Assembly (NCBI GenBank): GCA_902806215.1
Contig: CADCVT010000373.1
Span: 1-22,715 of the forward strand
DNA length: 22,715 bases
Reading direction: 5' to 3'
Origin: an uncultured Solirubrobacteraceae bacterium
Lineage (GTDB): Bacteria; Actinomycetota; Thermoleophilia; Solirubrobacterales; Solirubrobacteraceae
In this document: one piece after another, positions 15,280-22,316 of the stretch
How positions within the stretch are numbered: the stretch's first letter is position 1
Layout of the letters: every line of letters starts with the position of its first letter
Translations under genes and position numbers: made by a program
Notes under the pieces: generated by a model
What the model was told of the DNA's origin: nothing
What the model saw: only the letters and a program-made list of their open reading frames with translations
Database searches by the model: none

Positions 15280-16908
15280 TCAGCGCGTTCGTCGCGGCGC
15301 GCGGCCGCGCTGGACACGCCACGCCAGGATCTGCGGCATGGTGCCGGGGCGCGTGATCCGCAGCTCGACGCGCGTGCCGGGCCGGAAGCGCAGGCGGCGC
15401 AGCGAGACCGGGGCGGTCACGGTGCCTCGGCGGACCGCGAGGCTGCGGCGCCGTGTGGGGCAGCGGCGCCCGCTGCAACGCAGCTCGACCGAAGCGGCGA
15501 CTGGAAGCCCGGAGACGCGGAGGCTGCGAACGCGCGTCCACCGGCGGCCTGCGATCCATCGTGCGCGGACCGTCGCCGACAACCGCTGCGCCGGCCGTGC
15601 CGGGCGGTTGCCCGCGCCTGGAGGAGGGGCGAGTCCGGGCGAGCCGGGCGCAGGCGGGCCCGCCGAGGGCAGGTCCGCGCCCTTGGGCGGCGGGTCCCCT
15701 GGCTTGCAGTCGGTGGCTGCGTCCTTGAACCGCAGGACGTCCAGACCACGGGTGTAGTCGACGACGTAGACGATGTCGCAGGTGATCCAGTATGCGCCGG
15801 ATGCGTTGGTGCCGGGCGCGCGGAAGTGACCCGTCTCGGAGATGTTCCCCATGGCGTCGACGCGCAGGAACTTCGCGCCATGGTCGTAGGCGCCCATCGC
15901 GACGATGCCGCCGTCCTTCCAGCTCGGCCGGGTCTCGAACCAGTGCGGCGAGCACCCCAGGCCGGTGTTGACGGCGGGGTTGCCGCTCGACCTCTCGTCG
16001 TTGTCGTTCTGGAGGAAGTAGGACGTCTTGGGCTCGAGCTTGCCGGTCTCGGCGGTGCGGCCTGCGTCGAAGATCGTGAAGTCCCCGACGCCGGCTTCGC
16101 AGCGCTGCGTGGCGTTGGTCTCGAAGTCCGCGAGGACCCACCGGTCGAGGCCCTCGCGCGGCCACTCGACGGAGTGGTAGCGCTTGGCCTGATCCGGTGA
16201 GCGGGCGAGGACCTTGGGCTTCAGTGGGTTGGCTCGGACGTCCATGAGCTGGATCGGCGCGGAGGCGCTGAGCACGAGTCCCGGGGCGATCTCGGTGACG
16301 TCGTGGACCTTGCGCGACGGCAGGACGCCGTTGTCGGTCCAGTCGCCGAGCACCTTGGGCTTGGCCGGGTCGGCAAGATCGACGACCGAGCCTCCCGAGG
16401 TTGCGCCGGCGTCGCCCGCGGTGCGGTAGCTGCCGTAGAGATAGCGGCAGTCCAGGACGCAGGTCATCGTGTGCGTGCCGGCGTTCGGCAGCTCAGCGGC
16501 GAGCTTCGGCTCGGTCGGGTTGCGGACGTCGTAGACGAAGAGCGACTGCGTGGTCGCGAAGTCGCTGTAGATGAGCGAGCGGCCGTCGACGGCGACGTCC
16601 TCGTTCTCGAAGCGGCAGGAGAAGTTGGTCCGCGAGATGAGCTTCGGCTTCGCCGGCTCGCGGATGTCGTAGACCGAGAAGTGGGTCAGGCCGGTGATGT
16701 AGAAGCGGTCGCCCACGCGACGGCCGCCCGCGGTCATGTCGAGCGACTCACCGGCGACCCAGCCGAGGTGCTCGACGTTCGGCGACGTCTCGACCTGGCC
16801 GACGAGGGGATCGGCAGGCTTGGTGCAGGTCGGCAGGAGGTCCCCGTGGGCAGAGGCCTGGGCCGCGAGGGCGAGGACGAGCACGGCTGTCACGAGAGCG
16901 AGACGCAT
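15280..16908 (-). CDS. Secreted LVIVD-repeat protein with a C-terminal Cys-pair domain
   Basis: A 542-residue protein starting at ATG 16908. A signal peptide MRLALVTAVLVLALAAQASA leads the mature protein. Repeats of the LVIVD type follow, each with an aromatic/hydrophobic-V-x-D-x-R/A-x-P-x-x-P-K-x-L pattern: FSVYDIREPAKPKLIS, LFVYDVRNPTEPKLAA, GSVVDLADPAKPKVLG and IQLMDVRANPLKPKVLA. These build a beta-propeller-like fold. After about residue 400 comes a Pro/Gly linker and a basic domain with ELRCSGRRCPTRRR and RFRPGTRVELRITRPG, a C-terminal element I associate with Thermoleophilia exported proteins. An alternative TTG start at 16944 would lie inside the promoter and is rejected. The gene is divergent from the CocE-like hydrolase gene and shares its symmetric promoter region. 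Ligand unknown. Confidence 0.87.
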   Translation of the reverse strand: MRLALVTAVLVLALAAQASAHGDLLPTCTKPADPLVGQVETSPNVEHLGWVAGESLDMTAGGRRVGDRFYITGLTHFSVYDIREPAKPKLISRTNFSCRFENEDVAVDGRSLIYSDFATTQSLFVYDVRNPTEPKLAAELPNAGTHTMTCVLDCRYLYGSYRTAGDAGATSGGSVVDLADPAKPKVLGDWTDNGVLPSRKVHDVTEIAPGLVLSASAPIQLMDVRANPLKPKVLARSPDQAKRYHSVEWPREGLDRWVLADFETNATQRCEAGVGDFTIFDAGRTAETGKLEPKTSYFLQNDNDERSSGNPAVNTGLGCSPHWFETRPSWKDGGIVAMGAYDHGAKFLRVDAMGNISETGHFRAPGTNASGAYWITCDIVYVVDYTRGLDVLRFKDAATDCKPGDPPPKGADLPSAGPPAPGSPGLAPPPGAGNRPARPAQRLSATVRARWIAGRRWTRVRSLRVSGLPVAASVELRCSGRRCPTRRRSLAVRRGTVTAPVSLRRLRFRPGTRVELRITRPGTMPQILAWRVQRGRAPRRTR

Positions 16909-16916
16909 CGCTCCTG

Positions 16917-16944
16917 ACGGTAATCGCGCGCGGACCCAGGTCAA
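16917..16944 (-). promoter_or_regulatory. Promoter of the LVIVD-protein gene
   Basis: On the minus strand, -35 TTGACC (16944-16939) and -10 TACCGT (16922-16917) are separated by exactly 16 nt, and the ATG follows 8 nt later. AGGAG lies within those 8 nt but only 2 nt from the ATG, too near to act normally. The -35 overlaps the left arm of the inverted repeat. Confidence 0.6.
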
Positions 16945-16984
16945 TCGGAACCGGCGGTACCTGATCCTCCGGAATTCCGATTGA
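16941..16984. promoter_or_regulatory. Inverted repeat (probable operator) between divergent promoters
   Basis: TCAATCGGAA (16941-16950) and TTCCGATTGA (16975-16984) are a perfect 10-bp inverted repeat with a 24-nt spacer. CCGG follows the left arm directly and CCGG lies 2 nt inside the right arm, with GGTACC at the centre. Each arm overlaps the -35 element of one divergent promoter, so a bound dimer could control both secreted-protein transcripts. No adjacent gene is an obvious partner; the LysR gene at 14342-15238 is the nearest regulator. Confidence 0.6.
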
Positions 16985-17008
16985 TCTTCGGGCGAAGTGG
17001 ACTAGCGT
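16981..17008 (+). promoter_or_regulatory. Promoter of the CocE-like hydrolase gene
   Basis: -35 TTGATC (16981-16986) and -10 TAGCGT (17003-17008) are separated by 16 nt; the ATG at 17016 follows 7 nt later, with no ribosome-binding site. The spacing mirrors the divergent promoter, and the -35 overlaps the right arm of the inverted repeat. Confidence 0.6.
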
Positions 17009-17015
17009 CGTTTCC

Positions 17016-19004
17016 ATGCTCCGCCGCGTGCTCGCTCTTGCCCTGCCGCTTGCCCTGCTCGTCGCTCCGGCGGCGTCCGGCGCGCCGGTCGCCGAGGTGG
17101 TGCCGTTCGAGACGAAGGGCCGCGACGGAACGCCGTTGCAGGGACACGTCTACCTCCCAGAGGGATCGCGTCCCTTCGCGACCGTCCTCGAGCTCAGCCC
17201 GTACTGGGGCGGCGCGAAGGCCGCCACGGAGTCGCAGAGCGACGGCGAGGGCAGGCTCAGCGAGGAGATGCAGCCGTTCATCGACGCGGGGTTCGCCGTC
17301 GCGTTCGTGAGCATGCGCGGAAGCGGCCGCAGCGGTGGATGCCTCTCCTTCGGCGCCGAGGAGGATCGCACCGACGCCTACGAGATCATCCAGGGCCTCG
17401 CCGCGCAGCGGTGGAGCAACGGCAGCATCGGGATGTACGGGCTCAGCTACGACGGCTGGTCGCAGTTCCTGGCCATGGCGGCCGCGCCGCCGGCGCTGAA
17501 GGCGACCATCCCCGGCAGCGGGGTCATCGACCTCTGGAGCCTGCTCGGGCGGCGCGGCGCTCCGCTCTTCGTGGCCGGCCCCGCCTTCACGCCGCTGTGG
17601 ACGGCGCTCACGTCCGCGGGCTCGATCCACCAAGGCGGCGCGCAGCGGTTGGGCTGCCCGGACGCGGTGACGCACATCCGCGAGAACGCCGACCTCGGCG
17701 TCACCGGCAACCGCACGAAGTGGTTCGAGGACCGCGACCTGCGCCCGCTGCTGAAGGAGAGCCGCGTCCCGGCGCTCGTGACCAACGGCATGGCCACGCT
17801 CCGCGCCCCGCTGACCGACCAGGAGGGCCACGTCCTCCAGTTCGAAGGGCTCTGGGACATCCTGAGTCCCGACCGCACGCGCTTCGTGCTCGGCCAGTGG
17901 GGCCACCAGCCCGCGTACCTGGATCGCGACGACTTCCTGAAGATGTCGGTCGCCTGGATGGACCACTACCTCCGCGGCGGTCCGCAGACGGTGAAGCCCG
18001 GCGTCGTCGAGTACCAGCAGCTCGGTGGACAGTGGAAGTCCGCGACGAGCTGGCCGCCGCCGTCGCGGACGCTCCCGCTCAAGCTCTCGAAGGAGCGCCT
18101 GGTGCCCGAGGGCGCGCAGGTGGAGTCGAGCGAGACCCGGTTCCAGTCGACCGACAACGACCCCGGGCTCCGCGTCGACACGGAGGAGACGGGCGGTCGC
18201 TACGCGACCTCGACGTGCGGGCCGAACCAGGCGACCTACGTGTCGGCGCCGATGCCCGAGGACGTCGAGCTGGCGGGCAACTTCCAGGTCGAGCTGACGC
18301 TGTCGAGCACCCAGCCCGGCGGGCACTTCGCGGTCCTCCTGCACCGGACGAAGAACGACGGCTCGTGTCCGGACCGCGAATCGGTCGAGGTCGGCCGGGC
18401 GCTGCTCGACCTCAGGCACTGGCGCACCGCAGGGCGCGCCGAGGACTTCCCGACCGGCAAGCCGACGACGTTCACCTTCACGAGTCACCCCACCGCCGCG
18501 AAGGTCCTCAAGGGCGAGCGTCTCGTCGCCGCGATCGGCGGCGGCGCGTGGGAGATCGCGTCGGATCCGCTCAAGCCGTTGCTCACCGTGCACACCGGCA
18601 GGGGGATCGCCGGCCGGATCACGCTGCCGATCGTGACCGGCGAGCTGCCCGACAGGCGTACGGACGCCGCCGACCGGTCGGTGAGCGTCGAGCTGCCGCC
18701 CGCGTCGTCCTCGCCGCGGTCGTCGAACGCGTCGCGGAAGTGCGTGAGCCGGCGGCGCTTCCGCATCCGCCTCCGTGCACCGGGCGGCGACCGGATCGAG
18801 AGCGCGACGGTCTCGGTCGACGGCAAGCCCCGCCGCACGGTGCGGGGGCCGCGACGCACGGCGACGGTCGATCTGCGCAAGCTGCCGCGCGGGCGCTTCA
18901 GCGTGTCCGTCTCGGTCCGCACCGTCTCGGGGCGCCGTGCGCGCGAGAAGCGCCGCTACCGGACCTGCACGCCCAAGCCCCGCCGCGGCAGGCAGCGACC
19001 CTGA
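17016..19004 (+). CDS. Secreted CocE/NonD-family (X-Pro dipeptidyl-peptidase-like) hydrolase
   Basis: A 662-residue exported protein. A signal peptide covers residues 1-22 (MLRRVLALALPLALLVAPAA). The alpha/beta-hydrolase domain (about 35-320) has the family's RGSGRSGG block (101-108), nucleophile Ser144 in YGLSYDGWSQ, and a likely catalytic His297 in GQWGHQPAY. A galactose-binding-like PepX C-terminal beta domain follows (about 345-550). Residues 575-662 are an extra basic module with Cys at each end, shared with the next gene. Relatives hydrolyse peptides, acyl esters or amides; the substrate is not evident. Transcription probably starts at or very near the ATG. The stop and the next gene's ATG overlap by one base (TGATG, 19002-19006), implying co-translation with the BNR protein. 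Confidence 0.91.
   Translation: MLRRVLALALPLALLVAPAASGAPVAEVVPFETKGRDGTPLQGHVYLPEGSRPFATVLELSPYWGGAKAATESQSDGEGRLSEEMQPFIDAGFAVAFVSMRGSGRSGGCLSFGAEEDRTDAYEIIQGLAAQRWSNGSIGMYGLSYDGWSQFLAMAAAPPALKATIPGSGVIDLWSLLGRRGAPLFVAGPAFTPLWTALTSAGSIHQGGAQRLGCPDAVTHIRENADLGVTGNRTKWFEDRDLRPLLKESRVPALVTNGMATLRAPLTDQEGHVLQFEGLWDILSPDRTRFVLGQWGHQPAYLDRDDFLKMSVAWMDHYLRGGPQTVKPGVVEYQQLGGQWKSATSWPPPSRTLPLKLSKERLVPEGAQVESSETRFQSTDNDPGLRVDTEETGGRYATSTCGPNQATYVSAPMPEDVELAGNFQVELTLSSTQPGGHFAVLLHRTKNDGSCPDRESVEVGRALLDLRHWRTAGRAEDFPTGKPTTFTFTSHPTAAKVLKGERLVAAIGGGAWEIASDPLKPLLTVHTGRGIAGRITLPIVTGELPDRRTDAADRSVSVELPPASSSPRSSNASRKCVSRRRFRIRLRAPGGDRIESATVSVDGKPRRTVRGPRRTATVDLRKLPRGRFSVSVSVRTVSGRRAREKRRYRTCTPKPRRGRQRP
18738..19001 (+). 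repeat. C-terminal module, copy 1 (in the CocE-like hydrolase)
   Basis: This encodes 88 residues starting KCVSRRRFRIRLRAPGG and ending with RRYRTCTPKPRR plus a short tail. It has an alternating beta pattern, one Cys near each end, and aligns along its length with the module ending the next gene. It is probably an extracellular beta-sandwich or wall-binding domain; the role is inferred. Confidence 0.8.
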
Positions 19005-20887
19005 TGCGGCGCATGAGAGGGCGCGGAGGTCTCGTCGCGTGCCTGATGGCGGTTGCCGGAACGGCGGCGCTCTCGGTGGTGGCGATGCCCGACGACGGGC
19101 GGCTGACGCCGATGCAGCAGCACGAGCTCGAGGAGGAGCGCGAGAAGCAGGCGATGCTCATCGCGCCGCCGGACTCCGGCCGCCGCTTCGCGCAGGCGCC
19201 GTACCCGAGCAAGAACTTCGACGGCAAGGCGGGGGCCGGCGGGAAGGCCGTCGCCTACCGTTCCGATGGTCGGCTCGTGACGACGCCGGAGGCGGTCGCG
19301 GCAGCGCCCGAGACGCGGCTGTGGCGCACGGGCTACGGGTCGTGGGAGCCATCGCTCGGGGTCAACCGCCGCGGCACGATCTTCTTCAGCGCGCGCAACA
19401 CCAACGCCGACCCGGGCGTCGCGATCTCCGACGACGGCGGACGCACCTGGCGGCGCTCCAAGCCGCCGGGGCACGCCGCGAGCCTCGATCCGTTCCTCTG
19501 GGTCGATGAGACCACCGGCAGCATCTTCGCCAGCGACATCGACGCGTCGATCACGTGCACGCCGATCTCTCGCTCCGACGACGACGGCAGGACGTGGCGC
19601 TACAGCCGCGCCTGCGGCGTGACCGACCATCAGAGCCACTTCGGCGGTCCACCGCCGCCCGACGGTGAGAAGCCGGTCGGCTACCCGAACGTCCTCTACT
19701 ACTGCGCGATCAGCGGCGGTCTGCTCGCGGACACCTCGACGTTCACCGGCTGCCTGAAGTCGCTCGACGGCGGCATGGCATGGCAGCCCACCGGGGACCC
19801 GGCGTACCCGCCGAAGGAGGGGCCGGAGACCCTCGGCGCGTTCTGCAACGGCGCCACCGGCCACGGCACCGTCGACAGCCGCGGGACCCTCTACGTCCCT
19901 CGGGGCTGGTGCCCGACGCCGAGCATCGCGATCTCGAAGGACGAGGGCGCGACGTGGACCCGGCGGGCGGTGTCCGACAAGAAGGTGCCGGAGGGCAACC
20001 ACGAGACGAACGTCGCCGCCGACACCGCAGGCAACCTCTACTACACCTTCGTCGCGGACAACCACAGGGCCTACCTCGTGATCTCGCGCGACGGCGGCAA
20101 CACCTGGGACGAGGAGCGCGACATCACGCCACCGGGCGTCAACTACGTCTCGGCGTTCGCACCGCACGTCGACGCCGGCGCACCCGGCCGGATCGCCTAC
20201 GTGTTCGTGGGCAGCGTCGACGCGAAGCCGAACGACAAGTCGGTCTGGGGCGCGTACATGGGCCAGAGCCACGACGCGCTCTCGGCCGACCCGCTGTTCT
20301 ACGCGGCGCCGGCGAACGACCCGAACACGAACACGCTCTGGCGCGGCACGTGCGACGACCTGCGCTGCGGCAACCTCGGCGACTTCCTCGACGTCGAGAT
20401 CGGCCCTGACGGCAGCGCGTGGACTGCGCTCGTCGACAGCTGCCCGAACGCGAAGGACGAGTGCATCACCGGCCTGACGATCGACACGCCGCGCGGCGAG
20501 GGCGTCGTCGGTCAGCTCGTCGGCGGAGCGCCGTTACGGGGGACGGTGGCCGAGCAGAAGCCGCAGATCGAGTTGCCGCCCGCCGCCGGCGCCGAGCGCG
20601 CGGCGCCGCCCGGCCGTGCGTGCCGCAGCCGCCGGAGCTTCTCGATCCGGCTGCGAGAGCCCAAGCGCGGCCGCCTCGCCGAAGCGCGCGTGTACGTGAA
20701 CGGCAAGCAGGTGCAGGTGGTTCGCGGCAAGCGGCTGCGCGCGCCCGTCAACCTGCGCGGGCTGCCGAAGGGGCGCTACACCGTCCGCGTCGTCGCGGTG
20801 ACGTCCACGGGGCAGCGGCTCGAGCGCAAGCGTCGCTACCGCACGTGCACGCCGAAACCGCGCCGGCCTCGTTCAACCGCGCCTTGA
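19004..20887 (+). CDS. Secreted BNR/Asp-box (sialidase-fold) protein
   Basis: A 627-residue protein with an N-terminal signal sequence (hydrophobic at about 9-28). Five Asp-boxes (S-x-D-x-G-x-T-W) are visible: SDDGGRTW (142-149), SDDDGRTW (191-198), SLDGGMAW (253-260), SKDEGATW (311-318) and SRDGGNTW (361-368). These mark a sialidase-type six-bladed beta-propeller. A clear FRIP motif or catalytic Arg triad of true sialidases is not seen, so enzymatic sialidase activity should not be assumed. A charged ELEEEREKQ helix precedes the propeller. Residues 538-627 repeat the Cys-bounded module of the upstream hydrolase. The ATG overlaps that gene's stop by one base; ATG 19013 is an alternative start. 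The last residues (RSTAP) may derive from the adjacent rearranged DNA. Confidence 0.87.
   Translation: MRRMRGRGGLVACLMAVAGTAALSVVAMPDDGRLTPMQQHELEEEREKQAMLIAPPDSGRRFAQAPYPSKNFDGKAGAGGKAVAYRSDGRLVTTPEAVAAAPETRLWRTGYGSWEPSLGVNRRGTIFFSARNTNADPGVAISDDGGRTWRRSKPPGHAASLDPFLWVDETTGSIFASDIDASITCTPISRSDDDGRTWRYSRACGVTDHQSHFGGPPPPDGEKPVGYPNVLYYCAISGGLLADTSTFTGCLKSLDGGMAWQPTGDPAYPPKEGPETLGAFCNGATGHGTVDSRGTLYVPRGWCPTPSIAISKDEGATWTRRAVSDKKVPEGNHETNVAADTAGNLYYTFVADNHRAYLVISRDGGNTWDEERDITPPGVNYVSAFAPHVDAGAPGRIAYVFVGSVDAKPNDKSVWGAYMGQSHDALSADPLFYAAPANDPNTNTLWRGTCDDLRCGNLGDFLDVEIGPDGSAWTALVDSCPNAKDECITGLTIDTPRGEGVVGQLVGGAPLRGTVAEQKPQIELPPAAGAERAAPPGRACRSRRSFSIRLREPKRGRLAEARVYVNGKQVQVVRGKRLRAPVNLRGLPKGRYTVRVVAVTSTGQRLERKRRYRTCTPKPRRPRSTAP
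20615..20884 (+). repeat. C-terminal module, copy 2 (in the BNR protein)
   Basis: This encodes 90 residues beginning RACRSRRSFSIRLREP and ending RRYRTCTPKPRRPRSTAP. It shares with copy 1 the leading Cys, F-x-I-R-L-R, V-x-G-K, V-R-G, L-P-x-G-R and the identical RRYRTCTPKPRR. Protein identity is clear while the DNA has diverged at many third positions, so the duplication is not recent or is held by selection. Confidence 0.8.
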
Positions 20888-20999
20888 GGACGCCGGTGCG
20901 TCCGGGCGGGCGAAACACCTCGCGGTAGGCCTCCATGAAGACCGCCCGGGATGCGCGACGGTAGTCCTTGGTCTCCTCGTACCCGACCAGGCAGTCCAG
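20860..20999 (-). pseudogene. Coding-like minus-strand fragment of an unrecognised gene
   Basis: From 20999 downward the minus strand reads LDCLVGYEETKDYRRASR, then AVFMEAYREVFRPPGRTG and VLKARLNEAGA. Nearly every codon ends in G or C and the amphipathic pattern looks like real protein. The reading continues antisense into the BNR gene with no natural end, and its upstream side meets the SDR fragment at about 21000. I do not recognise the family. It is best explained as the remnant of a gene truncated by rearrangement; a chance ORF is possible. Confidence 0.4.
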
Positions 21000-21000
21000 A

Positions 21001-21096
21001 TACGCCGCGACCAAAGCCGCGGTCCGCGCCTTCTCGCGCACGATTGCCGCCGAGCTGGTCGTCCGCGACATCCGCGTCAACACCGTCGCTCCCGGA
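21001..21096 (+). pseudogene. Active-site fragment of a second short-chain dehydrogenase
   Basis: The 32 codons read YAATKAAVRAFSRTIAAE and then LVVRDIRVNTVAPG. This is the catalytic YxxxK helix and the following IRVNxVxPG strand of classical SDRs. The Rossmann N-terminus is absent on the left, where a TAG lies at 20962-20964 and the minus-strand fragment begins. The right side continues as unrelated RWLGPPRRPG sequence. It is an internal gene fragment, too short to function. Confidence 0.75.
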
Positions 21097-21131
21097 TCGC
21101 GGTGGCTCGGGCCACCGCGGCGTCCGGGCGT

Positions 21132-21794
21132 TCAGCCGGGCACGCGCGGCAGCGGCGCCGAGCGACGCCGGCCGTCCTGGGTCCATCCGACGCTGCGCTG
21201 GGATGCGCTCAGCGTCAGTGAGCGCCGGCGGATCAACGGCGCGCGGACGATCAGCACGTCCTCGGCCGGCGTGTCGACCATCCCGCGCCGCAGCACGCAG
21301 ACGCCGCCGCGCGCGTACTCGGACTCGCACGCCAGGAACGCGAACCGTCCATCCCGCGCGAGGACGACGTCGGTCAACCGGAGGAAACGCCGGCGCGGGT
21401 CGTCGGGCGGCACGACGTCCTGGGTCAACGCCGTCGCTTCGAGGCGTCCGGTCGCCAGGTTCCGCACGTTCAGGAACTCGACCTCCGGCTCGGTCCCCTC
21501 GTACGTGCCGAGTGCGAACGCCAGGCGCCTCCCGGCGAGCGCCCACGGAGCCTCGGCGCCGGAGCCCGCTTCGGGGTCGAGGGCGATCGCCCGGCCGACG
21601 CCGCGCAGGCAGCCGAACCGCAGGCCCGGGCGCGTCTCCCAGACGACGGCACGATCGAACGCCACGACCAGCGAGGCCGACGAAGGCAGGCGGCACGATC
21701 GCTCGGTCTTCGCGTCCGCGGTCGGGAGCGTGGCAGCGCCGACCAGCGCCGCGGTCACGGCAAGGACCCGCCCGGCGCGCGGCAACGACGTCAT
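21132..21794 (-). CDS. Secreted hypothetical protein
   Basis: A 220-residue protein from ATG 21794 with an export signal (basic start, hydrophobic residues 9-23, cleavage likely after ADA at about 28). The mature part is beta-rich with four Cys (RSCRL, FGCLRG, LACES and GVCVL), and ends in SLTLSASQRSVGWTQDGRRRSAPL, quoted here only as the SVGWTQDG-RRRSAPL pattern. That ending, in which a strand with W-T-x-x-G is followed by R-S-A-x-L, recurs in exported Thermoleophilia proteins by my recollection. No enzyme motif is visible. It sits alone, intact, between two remnant zones, with no clear promoter hexamer close to the start. Confidence 0.7.
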   Translation of the reverse strand: MTSLPRAGRVLAVTAALVGAATLPTADAKTERSCRLPSSASLVVAFDRAVVWETRPGLRFGCLRGVGRAIALDPEAGSGAEAPWALAGRRLAFALGTYEGTEPEVEFLNVRNLATGRLEATALTQDVVPPDDPRRRFLRLTDVVLARDGRFAFLACESEYARGGVCVLRRGMVDTPAEDVLIVRAPLIRRRSLTLSASQRSVGWTQDGRRRSAPLPRVPG

Positions 21795-21883
21795 CGCAAG
21801 ACGGGCAAGGGCATCAAACGGTGAAGCACACCTTCGTCCTTCCCGGTCGTCGCGGATCCGAACGGGCCGTCACCCCGTGAGCA

Positions 21884-21963
21884 GTCGAGGAGTCGACCGT
21901 CCGGACCCACGTCAGACGGGTGCTCACGAAGCTCGACCTGCGCGCGACCGCGTGCAGGCCGTG
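21884..21963 (+). pseudogene. LuxR-type helix-turn-helix remnant with frameshift
   Basis: From 21884 the frame reads VEESTVRTHVRRVLTKLDLR, the DNA-recognition half of a LuxR/NarL helix-turn-helix. A TGA precedes it at 21878-21880. Two extra bases (GC, 21944-21945) then shift the frame, after which DRVQAV (21946-21963) completes the usual LuxR ending. The receiver domain and first helices are missing. The remnant runs without gap into the next truncated gene. Confidence 0.7.
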
Positions 21964-22296
21964 ATGCGCATCCTGCTGCTCGACCACACCGGCGCGAAGA
22001 CGGGTGCGCAGCGGACGGCTCCGCTCATGTACCACGAGGACGAGGAGACGCTGGCCGTGATGGCGTCGAAGGGCGGTCAGCCGACGCACCCGGCGTGGTT
22101 CCACAACCTGCTCGCGCACCCCGAGACGACGGTGCAGATCGGCCGCGAGGTCAGGGCGGTGCGTGCCCGCGTCGCGTCCGACGAGGAGCGGGCGCGGCTG
22201 TGGCCGAAGTTCGTGGCGTTCTATCCCGGCTACGACTTCTTCCAGCGGCACGCCGGAGACCGGAAGATCCCGATCGTGATCCTCGACCGCCGGTGA
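21964..22296 (+). CDS. Truncated F420-type nitroreductase-family (DDN-like) protein
   Basis: A 110-residue reading from ATG 21964: ILLLDHTGAKTG, then RTAPLMYHEDEETLAVMASKGG, given here by its parts RTAPLMY and ASKGGQPTHPAWFHNLLAHP, and IPIVILDRR at the end. These are the core motifs of the deazaflavin-dependent nitroreductase family (split-barrel fold, Pfam F420H2_quin_red). Full-length relatives have about 25-35 more N-terminal residues before the LLLDHTG strand, often a helix near the F420 or membrane side. Here that part is replaced by the LuxR remnant, so the gene is 5'-truncated and may be inactive or altered. Codon use remains coding-like throughout. It ends 20 bp before the convergent methyltransferase stop. 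Confidence 0.78.
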   Translation: MRILLLDHTGAKTGAQRTAPLMYHEDEETLAVMASKGGQPTHPAWFHNLLAHPETTVQIGREVRAVRARVASDEERARLWPKFVAFYPGYDFFQRHAGDRKIPIVILDRR

Positions 22297-22316
22297 CGCG
22301 AGCGGTCCGGACGTGA

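Noticed and set aside
13230..15317. 695-codon minus-strand ORF across the SDR and LysR genes
   Set aside because: Its parts are out-of-frame readings of two well-supported genes; the SDR and LysR motifs are in other frames.
16909..16944. TTG start 12 codons upstream for the LVIVD protein
   Set aside because: It would place an Arg-rich segment before the signal peptide and start at the -35 element itself.
17339..19003. Long upstream extension of the BNR protein frame
   Set aside because: This part is a shadow frame of the CocE-like gene. The signal peptide beginning at ATG 19004 fixes the true start.
20971..20979. V-S-S codons as part of the SDR fragment's catalytic-Ser strand
   Set aside because: The distance to the Tyr is too short for an SDR, and the opposite strand looks coding there, so the SDR part is taken to begin at about 21000.
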